A DNA stretch of 64,000 nt. It comes from Croceivirga sp. (GTDB taxonomy: Bacteria > Bacteroidota > Bacteroidia > Flavobacteriales > Flavobacteriaceae). This document shows, in pieces, positions 1-8,725 of this stretch. The notes under the pieces were generated by a model. That model saw only the letters and a program-made list of their open reading frames with translations, was not told the origin of the DNA and did not search any database. Position 1 is the stretch's first letter; the number at the start of each line of letters is the position of its first letter. A program made the translations under genes and the position numbers. The stretch spans positions 1 through 64,000 of the forward strand of contig JANQSA010000032.1 of NCBI GenBank assembly GCA_028284285.1. The letters run 5' to 3'.

Positions 1-942
1 GCCAATCCGGCGGCGATCACAGCTTCCTCCAATGCTGAAAGGTCATCGGTCGCTACGACGATCTCTACCAGGTTCTTTAACTGGAGTTGTGTAACAAAAT
101 CAATAGCCGCCTGTGGAAGCAGTACCTTGTCTATGGTATGCGCTACTCCATTAGTGGCAATGATATCGGTATCAGTAATGTTGGCATCCGTATCGGAAGC
201 ATCTCCAATAACAAAGGTGTCGTTTGAAGCGATAACTTCAATGGAATTATCTGTAAAGGCGGTGGGCACGGAGCCGGGTTGAAGGTCCGCCTCCAGGACT
301 CGCTGTGGCACGACATGATAAAGGAGGATATTAGTCAACAGGTCCAGTTCTTCCTGGGTATCAAAATCGGCCAGGCTATTGTAATCGTCTCCCAGGATAT
401 CCAAAAGGGCAACAAAAGCATCATTGGTAGGGGCAAAAACGGTAAATGGACCATCTCCACTAAGTGTTTGAGCCAATCCGGCGGCGATCACAGCTTCCTC
501 CAATGCTGAAAGGTCATCGGTCGCTACGACGATCTCTACCAGGTTCTTTAACTGGAGTTGCGTAACAAAATCAATAGCTGCCTGTGGAAGCAGTACCTTA
601 TCTATGGTATGCGCTACTCCATTAGAGGCAATGATATCCGTATCGGTAATGTTAGCATCCGTATCAGAGGCATCCCCGATAACAAAGGTGTCGTTTGAAG
701 CGATAACCTCAATGGAGTTATCTGCAAAGGCGGTGGGTACGGAACCGGGTTGAAGGTCCGCCTCCAGGACTCGCTGTGGCACAACGTGGTAGAGCAGGAT
801 ATTGGTCAACAGGTCCAGTTCTTCCTGGGTATCAAAATCGGCCAGGCTGTTGTAATCGTCTCCCAGGATATCCAAAAGCGCAACAAAAGCTTCATCGGTA
901 GGGGCAAAGACGGTAAACGGGCCATCCCCGCTAAGGGTTTGG
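1..942. repeat. 471-bp tandem direct repeat encoding one FAS1 domain
   Basis: Positions 1-471 and 472-942 align without gaps and differ at only a few scattered bases. The period is exactly 471 bp, or 157 codons, matching one FAS1 domain unit. Starting at 943 the match continues for roughly 30 bases and then decays to the ordinary divergence seen between the other domains. This is a tandem duplication or gene-conversion product inside the coding region. A further copy may lie beyond position 1. Confidence 0.9.
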
Positions 943-2084
943 GCCAATCCGGCAGCGATCACAGCATCCTCCAAAAGCGATAGCGATTCCGTGCCGACCA
1001 CAATTTCCACAAGGTCCATAAGCATACCTGCATTGATAGCGTCTAACACGGACTGTGGTAATAATACTTTATCTATGGTGTGGGCTACTCCATTAGAAGC
1101 GGTGATGTCGGTACCGATGATGTTGGCATCCACATCAGTATCATCACCAATAACAAAGGTGTCGTCAGAAGCGATAAGCTGTAAACTGTTATCTGTAAAA
1201 GCAGTAGGAACCGATCCCTCTTCCAAATCTGCCTCCAGGATGGTTTCATTAGGAATTACATGGTACAATAGGATATTGGTAAGTAAAGCGATTTCTTCAG
1301 GGGTATCGAAATCATCCAAATCATTGTAGTCATCCCCTAGCATCTCCAACAGCGCTGCAAAGGCTTCATCGGTAGGCGCAAAAACAGTAAATGGTCCTTC
1401 ACTACTTAGCGTTTCCACTAAATCAGCTTTGATTACAGCTTCTTCCAACAATGATAGGGTTTCGGTAGCAATCACGACATCTACGAGGGTCTCACCATTG
1501 ATCATTTCAATAACGGCCATAGGTAGTAATACCTTATTAATAATGTGAACCACTCCGTTACTGGCCAAATTGTCCGGGAGGATCACTTCTGCGTCTATAG
1601 GTGTGGCATCCTGGATGAAAATCCCGCCTTCCAGGGATATGGTAAGATTTTCCCCTTGTAAGGTGGTAAGCATTTCTTCATCCGATAAATCATCAGATTC
1701 CAGCGCTTCACCTCCTATGACATGATATTGCAGGATAAGGGCCAGCAGATCCCTTTCTTCCGGAGTGTCGAAGTCATCCAAAGAATTAAAATCGTCCAAT
1801 TCCTCAAATAATGTGTTGAAAGCATCGTTGGTTGGTGCAAAGACAGTAAAAGTGTTGTTCCCGTCAAGGGCTCCTACTAAATCCGAACCCTCATTTTCAT
1901 CAGCTTTGGTCAAAGCATCCACCAAAGCACCTAAGGCTTCGGTGTTTTTGGCTGTTTCTACAATTGTAGCAGTTACCTCGTCATCTTGAAGAGAGTTGCT
2001 TTCGTCATCGTCCTCGCAGGATATAACAAGGAGGGTGAACAAGGCCAGAAAAAGGTAGCCTTGCCACTTTAGGAAATTTTTCAT
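1..2084 (-). CDS. Multi-domain fasciclin (FAS1) lipoprotein, 3' end outside window
   Basis: The frame opens at ATG 2084 and stays open to the window edge, so the C-terminus is missing. Residues 1-23 form a lipoprotein signal with lipobox VISC (Cys23). An acidic stretch follows (EDDDES), which resembles the surface-export signal of Bacteroidota lipoproteins. Four complete FAS1 domains are visible, each with a TVFAPT(N/D)(D/E)AF motif, a YHV core and a terminal NG(V)(V/A)H(T/I)I(D/N)KVLLP motif; a fifth begins at the edge. FAS1 domains usually mediate adhesion, so a surface adhesion role is inferred. The last two domains visible are encoded by almost identical 471-bp DNA repeats. A second FAS1 lipoprotein lies just upstream. 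Confidence 0.9.
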   Translation of the reverse strand, partial: MKNFLKWQGYLFLALFTLLVISCEDDDESNSLQDDEVTATIVETAKNTEALGALVDALTKADENEGSDLVGALDGNNTFTVFAPTNDAFNTLFEELDDFNSLDDFDTPEERDLLALILQYHVIGGEALESDDLSDEEMLTTLQGENLTISLEGGIFIQDATPIDAEVILPDNLASNGVVHIINKVLLPMAVIEMINGETLVDVVIATETLSLLEEAVIKADLVETLSSEGPFTVFAPTDEAFAALLEMLGDDYNDLDDFDTPEEIALLTNILLYHVIPNETILEADLEEGSVPTAFTDNSLQLIASDDTFVIGDDTDVDANIIGTDITASNGVAHTIDKVLLPQSVLDAINAGMLMDLVEIVVGTESLSLLEDAVIAAGLAQTLSGDGPFTVFAPTDEAFVALLDILGDDYNSLADFDTQEELDLLTNILLYHVVPQRVLEADLQPGSVPTAFADNSIEVIASNDTFVIGDASDTDANITDTDIIASNGVAHTIDKVLLPQAAIDFVTQLQLKNLVEIVVATDDLSALEEAVIAAGLAQTLSGDGPFTVFAPTNDAFVALLDILGDDYNSLADFDTQEELDLLTNILLYHVVPQRVLEADLQPGSVPTAFTDNSIEVIASNDTFVIGDASDTDANITDTDIIATNGVAHTIDKVLLPQAAIDFVTQLQLKNLVEIVVATDDLSALEEAVIAAGL

Positions 2085-2377
2085 AATCAATAGTTTTCAA
2101 GTAAAATGTTTAATTGTTATTGCCTATCAACAAACACTTGCGAGGAATCTTCTTTCTTGATTTTATTAGAAATCCTTTAAAAAAACAGGATTTTTTCTAA
2201 AAACACGAGGATATTACGTCAGTTAGTGCATGTTTTGATAAAACAACTTTAAGATTAAACAAAATGGAAGAGGTTGCTTTTGTTTCTTATTTTTTTGTAA
2301 AAGTTTAACAAAATTAACATAAAAACAAAAAAACCACCCGAAGGGCGGTTCTTATAAAGGAAATGTTTTTTGGGAAT
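2085..2377. other. Intergenic region between the two FAS1 genes
   Basis: This AT-rich spacer of 293 bp has no convincing ORF. It holds the terminator of the upstream FAS1 gene (2332-2350, minus strand) and presumably the promoter of the downstream one near 2100-2250. I could not pick a clear -7 element. Confidence 0.5.
2325..2350 (-). terminator. Rho-independent terminator of the 699-aa FAS1 gene
   Basis: Read on the minus strand, AACCGCCC pairs with GGGTGGTT (one G-U) around a 3-nt TTC loop, and a run of T follows. It lies 28 bp past the stop codon of the 2378-4477 gene. Confidence 0.8.
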
Positions 2378-4477
2378 TTACAAACTATTCAAGGCCTCTT
2401 GTGGTAGCAATACTTTGTCAATAAAGTGCACCACTCCATTGAGTACTTCCCGATCGGCGGCGGTTACCATGGCAGGGGTTCCGGTTTTATCCAGAATTGC
2501 TACCCCATTATCCAGGTTTACTGAAAGGGTTTCTCCTTGTAAGGTGGTAATTATTTGTTCATTCGATAAATTGGAGGATAGCGCCTTGGTGTCGGTAACA
2601 AAATGATACGACAAAATGGTAGCCAGCAATTCCAGTTCCCCTATGGTGTTAAAGTCCAGTAAGGAATCGATACCCTCTAACTGGTCAAACAGATCCAAAA
2701 ATGCCCGGTTGGTAGGTAGAAAAAAAGTAAAAGGTGCGCTTAATTCTTGCTGAATGTTTTCGCCGGCCATCAAAAGCGCCATTACCAAAATGTCGTTTTC
2801 CGAAACCAACGCCAACAATTGCCGGAAGTTTTCTTCTGTTTCATCTACAATAGTGGTGATCACGGATTGTGGTACTAATACACGATCTATACCATGTATG
2901 ATGCCGTTACTGGCAGGAATGTCCGTAAAGGTAAGTTCAACAATGAGATCAGTGGCATCTTTGAGTAGAAATCCATCCGGACTCTGAAGGACCGCAATAG
3001 GGTCGCCTAAAAGGGTGGGTAGCTCACCAACCATCAAGTCAGAGGATGTGATTCTTCCGGGGACTACATGATATAACAATACGTTACGTAAAAGATCAAT
3101 CTCAAAATCCAAATCAAAATCTTCTATCCCATCAACTCCACTGCCCAGCAATCCAAACAGAAAAGTAAGGGTTTCGTTGGAAGGAGCAAAAACGGTAAAA
3201 GGACCCTCTTCTCCAAGAGTGTCTAAAAGTCCTGTTAACCGCAATGCCTCTTCTAAAAACGTCAACTCGTCATTGCCTTCTACTATGGTTCCAATGGAAG
3301 GCATCCCATTAGTAGGATTGTTTATGTCAATACCGAGATCACCCAATACGTCCGCTACTTCTTGAGAAATTAAGATTTTATCTATGATGTGCACCACCCC
3401 GTTACTGGCAGTTTTGTCTATTTCCAATAAATTGGCATCTGTATTGGAGGCATCGCCAATGACAAAACTATCTCCGCTAGCAATAATTTCCAGGGTTTCT
3501 TCCGAATTCAAACTGGCCACTGTTCCCGGAGAAAGGCTGGAGGAGGGAAGATTTTGAGGTACTACATGATACTCCAGGATCTCTGCTAACAGCAGGCGTT
3601 CAACCGGATTGGTGAAGTCATCAAAGCTGTTGTAATTATCACCCAGCAAATCAAATAATTCTTCAATTGCTGTATTTGTCGGTGCAAAAATGGTGAAGGG
3701 GCCTTCTCCGCTTAAATCGTCCCCCAAACCGGCTGCAATTACCGCTTCTTCCAATAAGGAAAGGCTTTCTGTATCGATCACAACATCCACCACAGTTCCC
3801 GAAGAATCACCAGGCTCAGGGAACAGAATATCCAGTACGGCCTGGGGAAGCAACACCTTGTCTATAATGTGCACCACACCATTAGACGCTTCATTGTCTG
3901 CATCAATTACTTCTGCCTCATCCTCTGTTTTGTCTTGTATGAAAACACTTCCGTCCACATTGACCCTTACCGTTTCCGTTTGTAGGGTTTCCAATTGGGT
4001 GTCATTGGATAAGTTGTCAGAAAATGCTGCCTCGGTGGTAACCACATGGTATCTTAAGATTTCAGCCAACAGTTCTTTTTCTTCATCGGTATCAAAATCC
4101 TCCAAAGTATCAAAACCGTCCAGTTCATCCAGAAGCTTATCGAATGCTTCGTTATCAGGAGCAAAAACCGTGAATGTTCCTTCCGCTGAAAGTGCCTCAA
4201 CAAGACCGGCTTCTGCGGTTTGTAAAGCTGTGACCAGATCCTCCAATAGGTCAACGGATGAAGCCAGGTCAACGATATTTACTGTAGTGGTAGCATTATC
4301 GTCATCCGCACCACCATCATCGTCGTCGGAAGAAGAATCCTCGTTGGGGTTTTCCGGATTCTGCGTTTGTTGTGGTGTAGGATCACCATCATCATCATTG
4401 CTGCAAGCAAATACCAGCAGCATTAAGGTGAATAAAAACAACCATTTGGCGTAGTGTGGGATGGGTTTCATTTTCAT
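2378..4477 (-). CDS. Four-domain fasciclin (FAS1) lipoprotein
   Basis: The product is 699 aa. Residues 1-25 are a lipoprotein signal with lipobox VFAC (Cys25), followed by SNDDDGD and then an Asp/Ser/Glu-rich linker to about residue 65. Four FAS1 domains follow. Their FAP-type motifs read TVFAPDNEAF, TIFAPTNTAI, TVFAPSNETL and TFFLPTNRAF, and each domain ends with a variant of NGVVH-IDKVLLP. The fourth domain is the most diverged, with FLP in place of FAP. The protein is probably anchored in the outer membrane and may be surface exposed; an adhesive or matrix role is inferred from the family. It lies in tandem with the FAS1 gene at 1-2084 but has its own terminator, so the two need not be co-transcribed. 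Confidence 0.9.
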   Translation of the reverse strand: MKMKPIPHYAKWLFLFTLMLLVFACSNDDDGDPTPQQTQNPENPNEDSSSDDDDGGADDDNATTTVNIVDLASSVDLLEDLVTALQTAEAGLVEALSAEGTFTVFAPDNEAFDKLLDELDGFDTLEDFDTDEEKELLAEILRYHVVTTEAAFSDNLSNDTQLETLQTETVRVNVDGSVFIQDKTEDEAEVIDADNEASNGVVHIIDKVLLPQAVLDILFPEPGDSSGTVVDVVIDTESLSLLEEAVIAAGLGDDLSGEGPFTIFAPTNTAIEELFDLLGDNYNSFDDFTNPVERLLLAEILEYHVVPQNLPSSSLSPGTVASLNSEETLEIIASGDSFVIGDASNTDANLLEIDKTASNGVVHIIDKILISQEVADVLGDLGIDINNPTNGMPSIGTIVEGNDELTFLEEALRLTGLLDTLGEEGPFTVFAPSNETLTFLFGLLGSGVDGIEDFDLDFEIDLLRNVLLYHVVPGRITSSDLMVGELPTLLGDPIAVLQSPDGFLLKDATDLIVELTFTDIPASNGIIHGIDRVLVPQSVITTIVDETEENFRQLLALVSENDILVMALLMAGENIQQELSAPFTFFLPTNRAFLDLFDQLEGIDSLLDFNTIGELELLATILSYHFVTDTKALSSNLSNEQIITTLQGETLSVNLDNGVAILDKTGTPAMVTAADREVLNGVVHFIDKVLLPQEALNSL

Positions 4478-4621
4478 TTTTTTTGTTGTAGTTCTCGAGT
4501 GCTGAAAATAGGACTTAATTGTGCCAAATAGTTAAAAGCATTCTTAATTCTAGGTTATGCCAATATTAAATATGGCGGGTCTGGCTATCTAAGAGAAGAA
4601 AAATCCGACTTCAATATTTTG

Positions 4622-4629
4622 TATTTTTG
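4622..4629 (+). promoter_or_regulatory. -7 promoter element (TAnnTTTG type) of mnmA
   Basis: TATTTTTG matches the Bacteroidota housekeeping -7 consensus exactly and ends 7 nt before the ATG at 4637. Transcription would therefore start at or next to the start codon. It also supports 4637 rather than the upstream in-frame ATG at 4619, which lies inside or before the promoter. Confidence 0.6.
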
Positions 4630-4636
4630 CCACGTC

Positions 4637-5839
4637 ATGAAAAACAAAAGGATAAAAGTTGTTGTAGGACTTTCGGGAGGTGTAGATTCCAGTGTGGCGG
4701 CCTTTTTACTAAAGCAAAAAGGGTATGAGGTCATAGGGCTTTTTATGAAAAACTGGCATGATGATTCAGTTACCCTGTCCAACGAGTGCCCATGGCTTGA
4801 AGATAGTAATGATGCTTTAATTGTAGCCGAAAAGTTGGGGATCCCTTTTCAAACCGTAGATCTGAGCCGGGAATATAAGGAGCGCATCGTGGATTATATG
4901 TTCAAAGAGTATGAAAATGGGCGTACACCCAACCCAGACGTCCTGTGTAACCGGGAGATCAAGTTCGATGTTTTTTTAAAGATAGCCATAGGTTTAGGGG
5001 CAGATTATGTGGCTACAGGACACTATTGCAGAAAAACGAGTATTGAAAATGCATACGGCACAACCACGTATAAGCTTTTGGCAGGAGTGGATTCCAATAA
5101 GGATCAGTCCTATTTTTTATGTCAGCTCTCGCAAGAGCAACTCTCTAAGACCCTGTTTCCAATAGGGGAATTGACCAAACCGGAGGTACGAAAGATTGCT
5201 GCTGAAAATGGATTGATTACTGCAGATAAAAAGGATTCCCAGGGATTGTGCTTTATTGGCAAGGTACGTTTGCCAGATTTTTTGCAGCAAAAATTGAAGC
5301 CGAAGACCGGAGTAATTGTTGAGGTCCCGGCAACCTCAGATCATTACCATAATAAAGCTGCCTTTTTTGCTTCAAAGTTGGAAGAACTGCAATATCATGC
5401 TAAGAAACCACTATATTCTTATGAAGATGGCGCTGTAGTTGGGCAACACAACGGCGCTCATTTTTTTACTATCGGTCAACGAAAAGGTTTGGACGTAGGG
5501 GGTACCAGGGAACCCTTGTTTGTGGTGGATACAGATGTGAATAACAATGTTATCTACACCGGCCAGGGCAAAGATCACCCGGGCTTGTATCGCAGAACAC
5601 TTTTTGTAAAGGAGCGGGAATTGCACTGGGTTAGGGAAGATTTGGCCTTGACGCTGGATGGAACGCTTGAAGTAATGGCACGTATCCGTTACAGGCAGCC
5701 GCTTCAAAAGGCAAAGCTATTCCGGGTACATGGCGGTTTATATGTGGACTTCCAACAAAAGCAGTCCGCAATTACCGAAGGACAATTTGTAGCCTGGTAC
5801 CACAACGATGAACTGCTAGGTTCAGGGGTAATCTCTTAA
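4637..5839 (+). CDS. mnmA: tRNA-specific 2-thiouridylase MnmA
   Basis: MnmA thiolates position 2 of the wobble uridine in tRNA-Lys, Glu and Gln, taking sulfur from a persulfide relay. The N-terminus carries the ATP-PP loop GLSGGVDSS (residues 11-19). The two catalytic cysteines are seen in [12 protein letters not shown] (Cys104) and in [10 protein letters not shown], which is close to residue 205. The central [10 protein letters not shown] motif is also typical. At 400 aa the length is normal for Bacteroidota. The start at 4637 is preferred because a -7 element sits at 4622-4629. The next gene follows after 5 nt, suggesting co-transcription. Cytosolic. Confidence 0.96.
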   Translation: MKNKRIKVVVGLSGGVDSSVAAFLLKQKGYEVIGLFMKNWHDDSVTLSNECPWLEDSNDALIVAEKLGIPFQTVDLSREYKERIVDYMFKEYENGRTPNPDVLCNREIKFDVFLKIAIGLGADYVATGHYCRKTSIENAYGTTTYKLLAGVDSNKDQSYFLCQLSQEQLSKTLFPIGELTKPEVRKIAAENGLITADKKDSQGLCFIGKVRLPDFLQQKLKPKTGVIVEVPATSDHYHNKAAFFASKLEELQYHAKKPLYSYEDGAVVGQHNGAHFFTIGQRKGLDVGGTREPLFVVDTDVNNNVIYTGQGKDHPGLYRRTLFVKERELHWVREDLALTLDGTLEVMARIRYRQPLQKAKLFRVHGGLYVDFQQKQSAITEGQFVAWYHNDELLGSGVIS

Positions 5840-5844
5840 GGGCA

Positions 5845-6786
5845 ATGGAAACCAGGATCACCACACTCTTTAACACCCAATACCCTATAGTTCAGGCAGG
5901 GATGATATGGGCCAGCGGCTGGCGCCTGGCGTCAGCAGTTGCCAATGCCGGGGGATTGGGGTTGATAGGGGCCGGGAGCATGTACCCGGATGTTTTGGAA
6001 GAGCATATCAAAAAATGCAAAAAAGCTACAAACAAGCCTTTTGGGGTTAATGTTCCCATGCTCTATCCGGATATTGACCGGTTAATGGAGATTATTGCCA
6101 GGGAAGGTGTAAAAATCGTGTTCACTTCCGCAGGTAACCCCAAGGCCTGGACCCCTTTTCTAAAGGAACATGGAATTACGGTAGTGCACGTGGTGAGCAG
6201 TGTAAAGTTTGCACTAAAAGCACAGGAAGCCGGAGTGGATGCCGTGGTGGCAGAAGGGTTTGAAGCAGGTGGTCATAACGGTAGGGAAGAAACTACCACG
6301 ATGGTATTGATTCCTGCTGTTAGGGAAAGCATTCATATTCCGCTGATAGCCGCAGGAGGCATAGCCACAGGCCGGCAAATGTTAGCCGCTATGGTCCTGG
6401 GTGCGGACGGGGTTCAGGTAGGAAGTCGTTTTGTGGCAACACCAGAAGCATCGTCCCATCCTGCATTCAAGGAAGAAGTGGTAAAGGCCAAAGAGGGAGC
6501 TACCCAACTCACTTTAAAAGAACTGGCACCGGTACGTTTATTGAAAAATAAGTTTTACCATGATGTTCAGAAGGCCTATGCCCAGGGGGCAGATACCGAA
6601 GCCCTGAAAATACTTTTAGGGAGAGCCCGGGCCAAGCGGGGGATGTTTGAGGGTGACCTCAATGAAGGGGAATTGGAAATTGGGCAAGTTTCGGCTTTGA
6701 TACATGAAATTACACCGGCAGCGGCAGTTGTCATGCAACTCATGCAGGAATTTGAATCCGCGAAAAAGGCATGGGCCACACGTTGA
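5845..6786 (+). CDS. Nitronate monooxygenase-type FMN oxidoreductase
   Basis: This 313-aa protein has the FMN-binding TIM-barrel features of the nitronate monooxygenase / 2-nitropropane dioxygenase family. The N-terminus reads PIVQAGMIWAS, the middle has AEGFEAGGHNGR, and IAAGGIATGRQM with GADGVQVGSRF form the phosphate-binding end of the barrel. The family oxidises nitronates to carbonyl compounds and nitrite; some members are enoyl-reductase-like, so the substrate is not fixed by sequence. It lies 5 nt after mnmA and is probably in the same transcript, although the two functions are unrelated. Confidence 0.9.
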   Translation: METRITTLFNTQYPIVQAGMIWASGWRLASAVANAGGLGLIGAGSMYPDVLEEHIKKCKKATNKPFGVNVPMLYPDIDRLMEIIAREGVKIVFTSAGNPKAWTPFLKEHGITVVHVVSSVKFALKAQEAGVDAVVAEGFEAGGHNGREETTTMVLIPAVRESIHIPLIAAGGIATGRQMLAAMVLGADGVQVGSRFVATPEASSHPAFKEEVVKAKEGATQLTLKELAPVRLLKNKFYHDVQKAYAQGADTEALKILLGRARAKRGMFEGDLNEGELEIGQVSALIHEITPAAAVVMQLMQEFESAKKAWATR

Positions 6787-6899
6787 TTCCTTCTGCTTCT
6801 TAGCATGTCCTTTTTATTTGGAAGATTGTAGGCTTCTGTTACGAAGTCAAGCTTCCTTTGCATTTCATCGATTTTTTACATGGGTTATCCACACTTGGT

Positions 6900-6907
6900 T
6901 ATATTTG
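6900..6907 (+). promoter_or_regulatory. -7 promoter element of the YfiM-like gene
   Basis: TATATTTG fits the TAnnTTTG consensus and ends 7 nt before the ATG at 6915. This is the same geometry as mnmA and suggests an almost leaderless mRNA. Confidence 0.55.
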
Positions 6908-6914
6908 CCCTGCA

Positions 6915-7376
6915 ATGAGGAAGCTACAAACCGTATTGGTAATTGTCTTTTTGACGCATGGCGTTTTGGCACAAATTGAACAGGATAAGGCGCTTCATTT
7001 TCTTGGGGGCAATCTTTATGGACTTGCCGGTGCCGGAATTGCCAAGCAAATATCAGATGGTAATCGTTGGTGGACTTTTGCCGGAGCTATTGGTGGAAGT
7101 GCTCTCATTGGGTTGGGGAAGGAAGCGGTGGATTCCAGCCAACGTCCAGGTGGTTGGGACAATGATGATCTTCTCGCTACCATTTTAGGAGGGGCTACCG
7201 TGGGTATCACTATAGATGTGTTCACGGATCACAAAAAAAAGAGGATGAAGCGGCGGATGGACCTGGCGCTCACCAAAAATCTCCCGGAAAAACAGATGAA
7301 AAACAGGTTGGATCAATTTTTAGATACCGGTTATCTTCCCTCTTTTACAACGCTTTCTATGACCTATAACCCCTAG
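6915..7376 (+). CDS. Small exported protein, YfiM/DUF2279-like
   Basis: The product is 153 aa. A signal peptide (MRKLQTVLVIVFLTHGVLAQ) is followed by DKALHFLGGNLYGLAGAG, a glycine-rich hydrophobic segment and GKEAVDSSQ. The DKxxHF start and the later GKExxD pattern recall the YfiM / DUF2279 family of putative periplasmic or lipoprotein-like proteins, whose function is unknown. The start at 6915 is chosen over the upstream ATG at 6858 because it gives a clean signal peptide and follows a -7 element. It converges on the DUF58 gene with an 11-bp gap. Confidence 0.7.
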   Translation: MRKLQTVLVIVFLTHGVLAQIEQDKALHFLGGNLYGLAGAGIAKQISDGNRWWTFAGAIGGSALIGLGKEAVDSSQRPGGWDNDDLLATILGGATVGITIDVFTDHKKKRMKRRMDLALTKNLPEKQMKNRLDQFLDTGYLPSFTTLSMTYNP

Positions 7377-7387
7377 GGCAAGCAACA

Positions 7388-8722
7388 TCATAGCAAGCCT
7401 CTTGCTTTGATTTCCAGGTACCTGTTAATAGTGTTGATCGTCAATTCCTCCGGCTTAGTGAGCATGGTTTGGATACCGTGTTTTCTTAGTGCATTCACTA
7501 CAAGCTTTTTCTCATGAATAAATTTTTCCGCTATGGTTTGCTCAAAGATCTGATAAGTGGTTTTTGGTTTTTGGGATACAAATTCCTGCAATTCCGTGTT
7601 TTCAAAGAAGACAACTACTAATAAATGCTGTTTTGCAATAGCTTGTAAATAAGGCAGTTGCCGGTGCAAAGCATCTACCGTCTCAAAATTAGTGTATAAT
7701 AACAATAGACTCCTTTGACTGATATTCCTTTTGATATCAATATACAACCGGCTAAAATCACTTTCCAGGAAATTTGTTTCCAGCTTGTACAGTGTTTCAA
7801 GGATAAGACGCATTTGGGAACTTCTACGTTCTGCAACTACCCTATTTTCGGTTCTATTGCTAAACGCAAACATTCCTGCTTTGTCACTTTTTTTAATGGC
7901 GATATTGCTGATGACAAGGGTGGCATTTATAGCATAATCCAACAAAGTAAGGCCTTCAAAGGGCATTTTCATCACCCGGCCTTTGTCTATTACCGAATAA
8001 ATAGGTTGTGATTTTTCATCCTGATATTGATTCACCATCAACCGATTGCTTTTGGCGGTAGCCTTCCAATTAACGTCCCGGATATCATCGCCTTGCACAT
8101 ATTCCTTTATCTGTTCAAACTCCAGAGTATGGCCAATACGACGGATCTTTTTGAGCCCCAACTCAAATAAACGATTGGAAAATGCCATGAGGTCGTATTT
8201 TTTCAATTGCAAAAAAGAGGGGTAGACCGGTACTTCTTCGGCCTTGCCAAACTGAAAACGCCTGCATAACAGCTGTAAGGGAGTAGTGGCAAAGACATTG
8301 AGGTAACCAAAAGTGTACACTCCACGTTCAGTGGGGCGGAGCGTGTACTGTAATTGTTTATGCCCTCCCGGATTAAGGCCATCCTTTAGTTCAAAATCCC
8401 TTTTTTGAAATTGAAAGGGCAGCTCGTCAATCACCTTTATTCCCAAACGGAATAAATACCCATTGGACACGGTTATGACTACGGGATTTTTATCCCCATT
8501 GGAGAGTTTTTCCGGCAGCACTCTGGACGCCGTAAGGGTTCCTTTTGAGCCAAAAAGCAAAAGTGCATCTGCTACCACAGCTACGAGAAAGAGAAAAAAA
8601 ACAATCCGTAGAGGACCCAGTAAATTTGGAAAAATGAAAGCTGCAAGAAATCCAAATATAATGGCAGCAAGCACTACAAAAAAACGACGCTCCAAGTATA
8701 TATTTTTGAACAGGCGCTTCAA
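7388..8722 (-). CDS. DUF58 domain protein
   Basis: This 444-aa protein starts with two hydrophobic segments (about residues 12-55). A beta-rich middle follows, then the DUF58 signature GDDIRDVNWKATAKSNRL near residues 200-220. The C-terminal part resembles a von Willebrand A-like fold, as usual in the family. DUF58 proteins are nearly always encoded beside MoxR ATPases, and here moxR is 3 nt upstream on the same strand. A role as membrane-bound substrate or effector of MoxR is inferred. It is the last gene of the cluster that starts at 13540. Confidence 0.9.
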   Translation of the reverse strand: MKRLFKNIYLERRFFVVLAAIIFGFLAAFIFPNLLGPLRIVFFLFLVAVVADALLLFGSKGTLTASRVLPEKLSNGDKNPVVITVSNGYLFRLGIKVIDELPFQFQKRDFELKDGLNPGGHKQLQYTLRPTERGVYTFGYLNVFATTPLQLLCRRFQFGKAEEVPVYPSFLQLKKYDLMAFSNRLFELGLKKIRRIGHTLEFEQIKEYVQGDDIRDVNWKATAKSNRLMVNQYQDEKSQPIYSVIDKGRVMKMPFEGLTLLDYAINATLVISNIAIKKSDKAGMFAFSNRTENRVVAERRSSQMRLILETLYKLETNFLESDFSRLYIDIKRNISQRSLLLLYTNFETVDALHRQLPYLQAIAKQHLLVVVFFENTELQEFVSQKPKTTYQIFEQTIAEKFIHEKKLVVNALRKHGIQTMLTKPEELTINTINRYLEIKARGLL

Positions 8723-8725
8723 GGG

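Noticed and set aside
279-983. Two similar plus-strand frames of 76-77 codons
   Set aside because: They lie 471 bp apart and reflect the duplicated FAS1 repeat read on the wrong strand.
3690-4454. Open frame of 254 codons on the plus strand inside the FAS1 gene
   Set aside because: It is the antisense shadow of the minus-strand FAS1 gene, is very rich in Ser/Thr because of Asp/Glu-rich coding opposite, and has no family features.
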